Assembly (NCBI RefSeq): GCF_030657435.1 | Contig: NZ_JAUTWS010000031.1 | Location: forward strand, 1 to 64,000 | Source: Paracraurococcus lichenis | GTDB taxonomy: Bacteria; Pseudomonadota; Alphaproteobacteria; Acetobacterales; Acetobacteraceae | Direction of reading: 5' to 3' | DNA: 64,000 bases | The notes under the pieces: generated by a model | What the model was told of the DNA's origin: nothing | Databases searched by the model: none | Seen by the model: only the letters and a program-made list of their open reading frames with translations | Program-made: the position numbers and the translations under genes | Part shown: in pieces, positions 17,619 to 25,378 of the stretch | How positions within the stretch are numbered: the first letter of the stretch is position 1 | Layout of the letters: each line of letters begins with the position of its first letter

Positions 17619-18718
17619 GTGCCACCACCCTTCCGCGTCCCGACAGCCCGGCGGAGACCCGGCTGCGCATCGTCGATTGCGACGTGCATCCTGCCATGCG
17701 CTCGGCCGAGGAGCTCGACCGCTGGCTGCCGCCCCGCTGGCGGCAGCACCGGCAGGAATACGGCCTGCGGCTGCGCCAGCCCTTCGCCACCACCTACCCC
17801 TACCCGAAATCGGCGCCGGCCCTGTCGCGGCGCGATTCCTGGCCGCCGACCGGCGGGCCGCCGGGCAGCGACCTCGACTTCATGCGGCAGCAGCACCTCG
17901 ACTTCCACGACATCGAATACGGCATGCTGCAGCCGCTCTCGGTCCGCGGCATGGATGAGCGCGTGCCGGGCTTCGCCGAGGCGGTCTCCCGCGCGGTGAA
18001 CGAGTGGCAGCACGACGACTGGACGTCCAAGGACAATCGGCTGAAGGGCACCATCGCCATCCCCGGCGAGGATGCCGCGGCCTCGGTCCGGGAGATCGAG
18101 CGCTGGGCCGGGCATCCCGACTTCGTGCAGGTCTCCATGGTGACGCGCGCGCTGGAGCCGCTGGGCAGCCGCCGCTACTGGCCGATCTACGAGGCGGCGG
18201 CGCATCACGGCCTGCCGCTCGGCCTGCACACGCTGGGGACCAGCGGGCATTCCGTCACCGGCGGCGGCTGGCCCTCCACCTACTACGAGGAGCATCAGGC
18301 GGTGGCCATGTCGCTCGCCGCCATGGTGGCGAGCTTCATCCTGGAAGGCGTGACGGAGCGTTTCCCGACCCTGAAGCTCGTGGTGATCGAGGGCGGCTTC
18401 GGCTGGGTGCCGGGCCTTGGCTGGCGCATGGACAGCCACTGGCCCGCGCTGCGCAGCGAGGTGCCGCACCTCCGGCGCAAGCCCTCCGAAGCCCTGAAGT
18501 CGAGCTTCTGGTTCACCACCCAGCCCGTCGAGGAGCCGGAGGAGCCGGAGCACCTGCGCAAGCTGATCGACTGGATCGGCTGGGACCGGCTGCTCTTCGC
18601 CACCGACTACCCGCACTGGGACAGCGATGACCCGCGCTATGCCTTCAAGTGCCAGATGAGCGAAGCGGAGCGGCGGGCGATCTTCGCCGGCAACGCGAAG
18701 GCGGTCTACGGGCTGTAG
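17615..18718 (+). CDS. Amidohydrolase 2 family protein, second copy
   Basis: The protein has 367 residues from GTG 17615, which overlaps the stop of the upstream paralogue (GTGA). It keeps IVDCDVHPAM (metal Asp and His), HHGLPLGLHTLGTSGHS, VVIEGGFGWVPGL and the terminal LFATDYPHWDSDD. The protein is clearly related to the preceding gene but differs in the middle, with an insert containing FATTYPYPKSAPALSRRDSW, so it is an old duplication rather than a recent copy. Probably a cytoplasmic metal-dependent hydrolase or decarboxylase for the compound imported by the flanking transporters. Confidence 0.87.
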   Translation: MSATTLPRPDSPAETRLRIVDCDVHPAMRSAEELDRWLPPRWRQHRQEYGLRLRQPFATTYPYPKSAPALSRRDSWPPTGGPPGSDLDFMRQQHLDFHDIEYGMLQPLSVRGMDERVPGFAEAVSRAVNEWQHDDWTSKDNRLKGTIAIPGEDAAASVREIERWAGHPDFVQVSMVTRALEPLGSRRYWPIYEAAAHHGLPLGLHTLGTSGHSVTGGGWPSTYYEEHQAVAMSLAAMVASFILEGVTERFPTLKLVVIEGGFGWVPGLGWRMDSHWPALRSEVPHLRRKPSEALKSSFWFTTQPVEEPEEPEHLRKLIDWIGWDRLLFATDYPHWDSDDPRYAFKCQMSEAERRAIFAGNAKAVYGL

Positions 18719-18842
18719 CATCCGTCGCGGTCCGCCTTCGGCGGCATGCACCATCGGCGGCCGAGACGCGAGGGTGGGTGCCGAGGCCCTCCAGGCACCC
18801 CGGCTTGCCGACCGGCGGCGTCGCAGGCAGGCTGGTCCCGTG

Positions 18843-19841
18843 ATGACCGTCCCGGCCCTCGAGCTCATCGGCCTGCGCACCGAATTCCGCATCCGCGGCG
18901 GCTGGCACGCCGCGGTGCGCGACCTGTCCCTCCGCCTCATGCCCAACGAGACGCTGGCCCTGGTGGGCGAGAGCGGCTGCGGCAAGAGCGTCACCGCGCT
19001 CTCGGTCATGGGGCTGGTGCAGCCGCCGGCGGGCCGCGTCGCCGCCGGGCGCATCCTGCTGGACGGACAGGACCTGGCCGGGCTGCCCGACCGCGACCTC
19101 GAAAGGCTGCGCGGCGACCGGCTGGCGATGATCTTCCAGGAACCGATGACCTCGCTCAACCCGGTGATGACGGTGGGCGACCAGGTGGCGGAATCGCTGC
19201 GCATCCATCGCGGCCTGCCGCGCGCCGCGGCGCTTGAGCGGGCGCGGGCCCTGTTCGAGGAGGTGAAGATTCCCTCCGCCGCGCAGCGCCTGCGGGAGTA
19301 TCCGCACCAGTTCAGCGGCGGCATGCGCCAGCGGGTCATGATCGCCATGGCGCTGGCCTGCGAGCCCGCCGTGCTGCTGGCAGACGAGCCGACGACGGCG
19401 CTCGACGTGACGATCCAGGCGCAGGTGCTGGGGCTGCTGGCCGACCTCAGGGCGAAGCACGGCATGGCGGTGCTGTTCATCACCCACAATCTCGGCGTCG
19501 TGGCGCAGATCGCCGACCGCGTCGCGGTCATGTATGCCGGCGAGATCGTGGAACAGGGGCCGGTCGGCGCCATCTTCGCCCGGCCGCGGCACCCTTATAC
19601 CCGCGCGCTCTTCGCCGCCGTGCCGCGCATCGACGCGCCGGAGCAGGCGCTGGCCGCCATCCCGGGCCGTGTGCCGCCGCTCGACGCCATGCCGGCGGGC
19701 TGCCGCTTCGCGCCGCGCTGCCCGCTGGCCCGTGCGGGCTGCGAGCGGGAGCAGGTGCTGGTCGAGGCCGCGGTGGGCCATGCCGCGCGGTGCCATGTTG
19801 CGACCGACGGCGCCATCGGGGAGCTTGCCGTGCATGCGTGA
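18843..19841 (+). CDS. Dipeptide-type ABC ATPase (DppD-like), system 2
   Basis: The protein has 332 residues from ATG 18843 (a GTG immediately upstream at 18840 is an alternative). Walker A GESGCGKSV, signature FSGGMRQRVMIAMAL, DEPTTALDV and switch ITHNLGVV are intact. The C-terminal GCRFAPRCPLARAGC is the oligopeptide_HPY Cys cluster. It precedes the rest of system 2 (binding protein, two permeases, DppF), separated from them by a flavin oxidase gene whose start it overlaps by 8 bases. Confidence 0.92.
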   Translation: MTVPALELIGLRTEFRIRGGWHAAVRDLSLRLMPNETLALVGESGCGKSVTALSVMGLVQPPAGRVAAGRILLDGQDLAGLPDRDLERLRGDRLAMIFQEPMTSLNPVMTVGDQVAESLRIHRGLPRAAALERARALFEEVKIPSAAQRLREYPHQFSGGMRQRVMIAMALACEPAVLLADEPTTALDVTIQAQVLGLLADLRAKHGMAVLFITHNLGVVAQIADRVAVMYAGEIVEQGPVGAIFARPRHPYTRALFAAVPRIDAPEQALAAIPGRVPPLDAMPAGCRFAPRCPLARAGCEREQVLVEAAVGHAARCHVATDGAIGELAVHA

Positions 19842-20976
19842 GGCCGACGTCCTGATCATCGGCGGCGGCGGCGCCGGCTGCTCCGCCGCGCTGCATCTGG
19901 CCAGGCGCGGCGCGCGGGTGATCCTGCTGGAGCGCGGCCTGGTCGGCAGCCAGGCCTCGGGCGTCAACCATGGCGGCGTGCGGCAGCAGGGCCGCCACCC
20001 GGCGGAGCTGCCGCTGGCCCGCCGGTCCCGCGAAATCTGGGCGCGGATGAAGGCGCTGGTCGGGACGGACGCCGAATTCGATCCCTCCGGCCACCTGAAG
20101 CTGGCCCGCAGCGAGGCGGAGGAGGCCGACCTGCTGCGCTGGAACGCCATGGCCGCCGAGCACGGCCTGGCCCCGCGCATGATCGGCCGCAACGCCATCC
20201 GCGCCGAGCATCCCTATTTCGGCGAGGAGGTGGTCGCCGGCAGCCTGCTGGAGGAGGACGGCTCCGCCAACCCGCGCCTGCTGGCCCCGGCGCTGGCCCA
20301 GGCGGCGCGCGCGGCAGGGGCGAAGATCCTGGAGCGCCACGCCGTCACCACCCTGGCGCATGACGGCACGCGCTTCCACGTCACGGCGAATGACGCCGAT
20401 TTCGGCGCGCCGGTGCTGCTGAATTGTGCGGGCTTCTGGGGCGCCGAGGTGGCCAGGGCCTTCGGCGAGCATGCGCCGATCGAGCCGCTGCACCCCAATA
20501 TGCTGGTGACCGAGCCGCTGCCCTATTTCTGCCGGCTGAACATCGGCGTGGTCGGCGGCGATGTCTATCTGCGGCAGATCGCCCGCGGCAACGTCATCCT
20601 GGGCGGTGGGCGAGGCGAGGGCGACACCGCCGTCCCGATGTCCCGCCCGCGCCCCGATACCGCCGCGAATGCCATGGAGAAGGCAATCCGCCTGATCCCC
20701 CGCCTGGAAGGCGCGCTGATCATCCGCAGTTGGACCGGCATCGACGGGCTGACGCCCGACGTCATCCCGGTGATGGGGCCGAGCCGCACCACGCCTGGCC
20801 TGATCCATGCATTCGGCTTCTCCGGCCACGGCTTCATGCTCGGCCCGGCGGTGGGCGAGGTGCTGTCCGAGTTGGTGCTGGATGGCAGGACCGACATACC
20901 GCTCGAGCCCTTCGACATCGGCCGCTTCGCGCGGCCAGAGACGCCGGGCGAGGATGAATGGAAATCGCGGCTTTAG
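19834..20976 (+). CDS. FAD-dependent oxidoreductase, DAO family (DadA/HcnC-like)
   Basis: The protein has 380 residues from ATG 19834. The dinucleotide fold is ADVLIIGGGGAGCSAALHLARRG with the acidic residue of LLERG at the end of strand 2. The block SGVNHGGVRQQGRHPAE and the C-terminal TPDVIPVMGP plus FGFSGHGFMLGP are typical of the D-amino acid oxidase/sarcosine oxidase/HcnC group. Such proteins oxidise C-N bonds of amino acids, opines or N-methyl compounds. It sits between DppD and the binding protein of system 2, so its substrate is probably what that system imports. It could be the beta subunit for the HcnA- and HcnB-like proteins encoded at 35.1-36.7 kb. Confidence 0.88.
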   Translation: MREADVLIIGGGGAGCSAALHLARRGARVILLERGLVGSQASGVNHGGVRQQGRHPAELPLARRSREIWARMKALVGTDAEFDPSGHLKLARSEAEEADLLRWNAMAAEHGLAPRMIGRNAIRAEHPYFGEEVVAGSLLEEDGSANPRLLAPALAQAARAAGAKILERHAVTTLAHDGTRFHVTANDADFGAPVLLNCAGFWGAEVARAFGEHAPIEPLHPNMLVTEPLPYFCRLNIGVVGGDVYLRQIARGNVILGGGRGEGDTAVPMSRPRPDTAANAMEKAIRLIPRLEGALIIRSWTGIDGLTPDVIPVMGPSRTTPGLIHAFGFSGHGFMLGPAVGEVLSELVLDGRTDIPLEPFDIGRFARPETPGEDEWKSRL

Positions 20977-20991
20977 GGCCGGGGGAGCAGG

Positions 20992-22536
20992 ATGATGGCG
21001 GGTTGGCGGGCGCTGCTGCTGGGCACGGCGCTTTCGGTCGGAATGGCGCTGGGCGCGGCGGCGCAGCCCACCTTGCGCGTCGGCATGGCGGCGCAGGATG
21101 TCGGGCGGCTCGACCCGCATTTCGCCACCTCCACCATCGACCGGGTGGTGGTCGGCTGGATGTTCAACGGCCTGGTGCGCTTCGCCCCCGGCTCCTCCGA
21201 CCCCGCGACCATCGAGCCCGATCTGGCCGAACGCTGGGACAGCAGCGCGGATGGCAGGACCTGGACCTTCTTCCTTCGCCGCGGCGTGCCGTTCCATGGC
21301 GGCTATGGCGAGCTGACCGCCGATGACGTCGTCTTCAGCCTGAAGAAGGCCGGCACCGCCTCCTCCTCCGCCTTCTCGGCTGATTTCCGCGCTTTCGAGA
21401 GCGTCGAGGCGGTGGACCCGCACACCGTGAAGGTGGCGCTGAAGGAGAATGTCCCGAGCCTGCTCGGCATCCTCACCAACTACTCCGGCGGCTACATCGT
21501 CTCGAAGCGTGCGGCGGAGGAGCGGGGCGACGGCTTCACCCGCGCGCCCATCGGCACCGGCCCCTTCGCGCTGGACAAGGTGACGCCGAATCAGAGCGCC
21601 GAACTGGTCGCCCATGCCGGCTATTTCCGCGGCACGCCGCAGATCGGGCGAATCTCCTACCGCTTCATCCCCTCCGATGCGTCTCGCGACCTGGCTTTCC
21701 AGAACAAGGAGCTGGACCTGAACTACGGCCGGTCCGACCAGACCTGGGTGAACCGGATGCGGCAGCAGCCGGGCGTCACGGTGGACATCTTCGAGCCCGC
21801 CGAGCTGGCGATCCTCAACCTCAACATCACCCAGCCGCCCTTCAACGACATCCGCGTGCGGCAGGCCCTGGCGCATGCGGTGAACCGGGCGGAGCTGGTG
21901 CGCTGGCGCGGCCAGGACGTGAGCCGCGAAGGGCAGAGCCTGGTGCCGCGCGGCTATCTCGGCTTCACCGAGGCCGGCGTGCTGCCGCACGACCCGGCAC
22001 GGGCGAAGGCGCTGCTGGCCGAGGCCGGCCACCCGAACGGCCTGACCGTGAAGGTCATCCACACCCAACTCCCGGAAATGCTGAACATGATGCAGGTGGT
22101 GCAGCAGCAGTTGCGCCGGTCCGGCATCACGCTCGACCTGCAGGTGGTGGAGCACGCGACCTTCCACCAGCAGGTCCGCCAGGATCTCTCGCCACTGGTC
22201 TACTACTCCGCGGCGCGCTTCCCGATCGCCGACATCTACCTGAACCAGTTCTGGCACGGCCGGTCCATCGTGAAGACGCCGACCGCGGTGACCAATTTCT
22301 CCCATTGCAACCAGGCCGATGCGCAGATCGATGCGGCGCGCGTGAGCACCAGCCGGGAGGAGCAGATGCGGCTCTGGGCCGAGGCGCAGAGGATCCTCGT
22401 GCAGCAGGTCTGCGGCGTGCCGCTGGTGGAGACGCTGCTGGTCTTCGCCCGCCGGGACAGCCTGGACTACGGCTACAGGCTGACGGGGTCGATGAGCCTC
22501 GGGCCGGTGATCACCGAGCAGACGCGGCTGCGCTGA
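20992..22536 (+). CDS. Peptide/opine-type substrate-binding protein (SBP_bac_5), system 2
   Basis: A 514-residue protein with a Sec signal (hydrophobic stretch to GAAAQP). Mature start TLRVGMAAQDVGRLDPHF, then GRTWTFFLRRGVPFHGG and APIGTGPFALDKV are typical SBP_bac_5 blocks. ATG 20992 is used; ATG 20995 directly after it is equally placed relative to the GGGGGAGCAGG site. It is followed without gap by dppB. The three family 5 binding proteins in this window are far from identical, so each probably has its own ligand. Confidence 0.92.
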   Translation: MMAGWRALLLGTALSVGMALGAAAQPTLRVGMAAQDVGRLDPHFATSTIDRVVVGWMFNGLVRFAPGSSDPATIEPDLAERWDSSADGRTWTFFLRRGVPFHGGYGELTADDVVFSLKKAGTASSSAFSADFRAFESVEAVDPHTVKVALKENVPSLLGILTNYSGGYIVSKRAAEERGDGFTRAPIGTGPFALDKVTPNQSAELVAHAGYFRGTPQIGRISYRFIPSDASRDLAFQNKELDLNYGRSDQTWVNRMRQQPGVTVDIFEPAELAILNLNITQPPFNDIRVRQALAHAVNRAELVRWRGQDVSREGQSLVPRGYLGFTEAGVLPHDPARAKALLAEAGHPNGLTVKVIHTQLPEMLNMMQVVQQQLRRSGITLDLQVVEHATFHQQVRQDLSPLVYYSAARFPIADIYLNQFWHGRSIVKTPTAVTNFSHCNQADAQIDAARVSTSREEQMRLWAEAQRILVQQVCGVPLVETLLVFARRDSLDYGYRLTGSMSLGPVITEQTRLR

Positions 22537-23478
22537 ATGCTGTTCTTCGCCGTGCGGCGGCTGCTGGCGGCGGCACCGACGCTGCTGGCAGTGCTGACGC
22601 TGGTTTTCGTCATCGTCCGCATCGTCCCCGGCGACCCGGCGCTCGTCATCCTGGGCGACCAGGCGACGCCGGAGGCCGCGGCGGCGCTGCGCGCGAAGCT
22701 CGGCACCGACCGGCCGATCTGGGAACAATATGGCAGCTTCATCGGCCGCGCGCTGACGGGCGATTTCGGCACCTCCATGGTCACGGGGCGGCCGATCACG
22801 GCGGAGATCGCCGCAGTGCTGCCGCACACGCTCGACCTGACGCTGGCCGCCATGGTCTTCGGCATCCTGCTCGGCGTGCCGGCCGGCATCTGGGCGGCGC
22901 TGCACCGCAACCGCGCCATCGACGTGGCGGCGCGCATCCTCTCGCTGCTCGGACTCTCCTTCCCCGTCTTCGTCTCCGGCATTTTTCTCCTTCTGGCCTT
23001 CGCGCTGCACTGGCGGTTGTTCCCGGTCATCGGCTCGGCCGACCTGTCCGATCCGCTCGATCGGCTGCACAAGCTGGTGCTGCCCGCCATCACCCTCGGC
23101 CTGGTCATGGCCGCCTACATCACCCGCGTGACGCGCAGCGCCATGCTGCAGAGCATGGGGGAGGACTTCATCCGCACCGCCCGCGCCAAGGGCGTGCCCT
23201 GGCGCCGCGTCGTCTGGGTGCATGGACTGCGCAATGCCTCGCTGCCCATCGTCACCGTGGTCGGCCTCTATGTCGGCATCCTGATCGGCAATTCGGTGCT
23301 GACCGAGATCGTCTTCAACCGTCCCGGCCTCGGCAAGGTCATCGTCGGCGCGCTGAACCAGCGGGACTACACCATGCTGCAGGGGCTGATGACGATCTAC
23401 TGCGTCCTGATCGTCGTGGTGAACACGGCGACCGACCTGCTCTACGGCGTCATCGACCCGCGGGTGAAGGCGGCATGA
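22537..23478 (+). CDS. Dipeptide-type ABC transporter permease (DppB-like), system 2
   Basis: A 313-residue membrane protein starting directly after the binding-protein stop codon. RIVPGDPALVILGDQATPE, EDFIRTARAKGVPWRRVVWVHGLRNA (EAA loop) and NSVLTEIVFNRPGLGKV are standard DppB motifs. It overlaps the DppC-like gene by ATGA. Confidence 0.93.
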   Translation: MLFFAVRRLLAAAPTLLAVLTLVFVIVRIVPGDPALVILGDQATPEAAAALRAKLGTDRPIWEQYGSFIGRALTGDFGTSMVTGRPITAEIAAVLPHTLDLTLAAMVFGILLGVPAGIWAALHRNRAIDVAARILSLLGLSFPVFVSGIFLLLAFALHWRLFPVIGSADLSDPLDRLHKLVLPAITLGLVMAAYITRVTRSAMLQSMGEDFIRTARAKGVPWRRVVWVHGLRNASLPIVTVVGLYVGILIGNSVLTEIVFNRPGLGKVIVGALNQRDYTMLQGLMTIYCVLIVVVNTATDLLYGVIDPRVKAA

Positions 23479-24350
23479 GTGCGGCCGAGGCCGAGCTGCC
23501 GCCTGCGCCCGCCGCCTGGCGCGTCGCCTGGGCGCGGGCCACCGCCACGCCCGTCACGCTGGTCGGCGCCGCGCTCTGCCTCGCCGTCCTGCTGTCGGCG
23601 GTGCTGGCGCCCTGGATCGCGCCCTTCGACCCGACGGAGCAGAACATCCTCGACCGGCTGCGGCCGCCCGGCGGCGACTACTGGCTCGGCACCGACCAGT
23701 TCGGCCGCGACATCCTCTCCCGCCTGCTCTGGGGCGGGCAGGTCTCGCTCGCCGTCTCCCTCGGCGCCATAGCCGTTGCCATGCTGGTCGGCGGCGCGAT
23801 CGGCCTCGTCTCCGGCTATGTCGGCGGGCGCTTCGACCTGCTGGTGATGCAGGCGATGGACGTGCTGCTCTCCTTCCCTTCGCTCATCCTCGGCCTGATC
23901 GTCGTGGCGCTGCTGGGGCCGGACCTGGTGAACCTCGTCCTTGCCATCGCGCTGACCGCCATCGCGCCCTTCGCCCGCATCACCCGCGCGCCGACGCTGT
24001 CGCTGAAGGAACGTGCCTTCATAGAGGCCGGCCGCGCCCTCGGCTACAGTCACGCCCGCATCCTGTTCCGCCACATCCTGCCCAATATCCTGCCGGAGGT
24101 GCTGGTGATGGGCACGCTCTGGCTGGCGACGGCGGTGCGCGTCGAGGCCTCGCTCTCCTTCATCGGCCTCGGCCCCAAGCCGCCGACGCCGACCTGGGGC
24201 GGCATGACGCGCGACGGCTTCGAGAACATCCTCGACGCGCCCTGGCTGGCGATCTTTCCTGGCCTCGCCATCCTGCTGCTGGTGCTCGGCCTCAACATGG
24301 TCGGCGACGGGTTGCGCGACGCCACCGACCCGAAGCTGCGCCATGAGTGA
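23475..24350 (+). CDS. Dipeptide-type ABC transporter permease (DppC-like), system 2
   Basis: The protein has 291 residues from ATG 23475. It shows PGGDYWLGTDQFGRDILSR, the EAA loop RAFIEAGRALGYSHARILFRHILPN and EASLSFIGLGPKPPTPTWGG, all characteristic of DppC. It overlaps the next ATPase gene by 8 bases. Confidence 0.93.
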   Translation: MSAAEAELPPAPAAWRVAWARATATPVTLVGAALCLAVLLSAVLAPWIAPFDPTEQNILDRLRPPGGDYWLGTDQFGRDILSRLLWGGQVSLAVSLGAIAVAMLVGGAIGLVSGYVGGRFDLLVMQAMDVLLSFPSLILGLIVVALLGPDLVNLVLAIALTAIAPFARITRAPTLSLKERAFIEAGRALGYSHARILFRHILPNILPEVLVMGTLWLATAVRVEASLSFIGLGPKPPTPTWGGMTRDGFENILDAPWLAIFPGLAILLLVLGLNMVGDGLRDATDPKLRHE

Positions 24351-25314
24351 GCCGGTCCTCACGGTCGAGGGGCTGCGCAAGCATTTCGTCACCACCACCG
24401 GCGTCCCGCGCCGCCGCAGCGTGACGGTGCGAGCGGTGGAGGACATTTCCTTCACGATCGGCGAGGGCGAGGCCTTCGGCCTGGTGGGCGAGAGCGGCTG
24501 CGGCAAGTCCACCGCCGCGCGCGCCCTGCTGCGGCTGGTCGAGCCCGATGCCGGCACGGTGCGCTGGCGCGGGCAGGACGTGCTGGCGGCGCGCGGCGCG
24601 CAGTTGAAGGCGCTGCGCCGGCGCATGCAGATCGTCTTCCAGGATCCCTTCTCCTCGCTCGATCCACGCCAGACCATCGGCGCGGCGCTGGCCGAGCCCA
24701 TGCGCGTGCACAGCCTCGCCACCGGCGCCGAGGCGAGGCGCCGCGCCGCCGCGCTGCTCGAGGAGGTGGGCCTGCCGCCCGCCGCACTGGACCGCTATCC
24801 CCATGAGTTCAGCGGCGGCCAGCGCCAGCGCATCGGCATCGCCCGCGCGCTGACCGTGGAGCCCGAGCTGATCGTCGCGGACGAGCCGGTCTCGGCGCTC
24901 GACGTTTCGGTGCAGGCGCAGGTGCTGCTGCTGCTGCAGGCGCTCCGTCGCCGCCGCGGCCTCGCCTTCCTCTTCGTCAGCCACGATCTCTCGGTCATCC
25001 GCTGGTTCTGCGACCGCGTCGCGGTGATGTATCTCGGCCGCATCGTGGAGGAAGGGCCCGCCGCGCGCGTGCTGACGCAGCCCATGCACCCCTATGCGCG
25101 GATGCTGCGCGACGCCTCGCCCGTGCCCGATCCGGCGCAGCGCGGCGTGCTGCCGCGCATCGCCGGCGAGATCCCCTCGGCCGCCAATCCGCCGCCAGGC
25201 TGCCCCTTCCATCCTCGCTGCCCGCAGGCCATGGCCCATTGCGCGGGCAGCCTGCCGCGCTGGACGGCATTGTCGGGCGGGCAGGGTGGCGTCGCCTGCC
25301 ATCTGCACGGCTGA
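24343..25314 (+). CDS. Dipeptide-type ABC ATPase (DppF-like), system 2
   Basis: A 323-residue ATPase with Walker A GESGCGKST, FQDPFSSLDPRQ, signature FSGGQRQRIGIARAL, DEPVSALDV and switch SHDLSVI. The C-terminal GCPFHPRCP matches the oligopeptide_HPY region. It completes system 2 with the DppD-like ATPase that lies upstream of the flavin oxidase. Splitting of dppD from dppBCF by binding protein and oxidase genes is unusual but both ATPases look intact. Confidence 0.92.
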   Translation: MSEPVLTVEGLRKHFVTTTGVPRRRSVTVRAVEDISFTIGEGEAFGLVGESGCGKSTAARALLRLVEPDAGTVRWRGQDVLAARGAQLKALRRRMQIVFQDPFSSLDPRQTIGAALAEPMRVHSLATGAEARRRAAALLEEVGLPPAALDRYPHEFSGGQRQRIGIARALTVEPELIVADEPVSALDVSVQAQVLLLLQALRRRRGLAFLFVSHDLSVIRWFCDRVAVMYLGRIVEEGPAARVLTQPMHPYARMLRDASPVPDPAQRGVLPRIAGEIPSAANPPPGCPFHPRCPQAMAHCAGSLPRWTALSGGQGGVACHLHG

Positions 25315-25378
25315 GGCGGGTTGCCTCGCCCGGAGGTGCGTGGAAGACTTTGTCGCAGCACTGCACGGGAAGCGATGC

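Noticed and set aside
18732..18744. CCGCC-TTC-GGCGG hairpin after the second amidohydrolase
   Set aside because: A five-pair stem with a three-base loop is common by chance in GC-rich DNA and has no T run.
19528..23223. Very long minus-strand open frame (1231 codons) opposite transport system 2
   Set aside because: Rich in Arg, Gly, His and Gln with no family motifs; it is the complement of three well-supported plus-strand genes in high-GC DNA.
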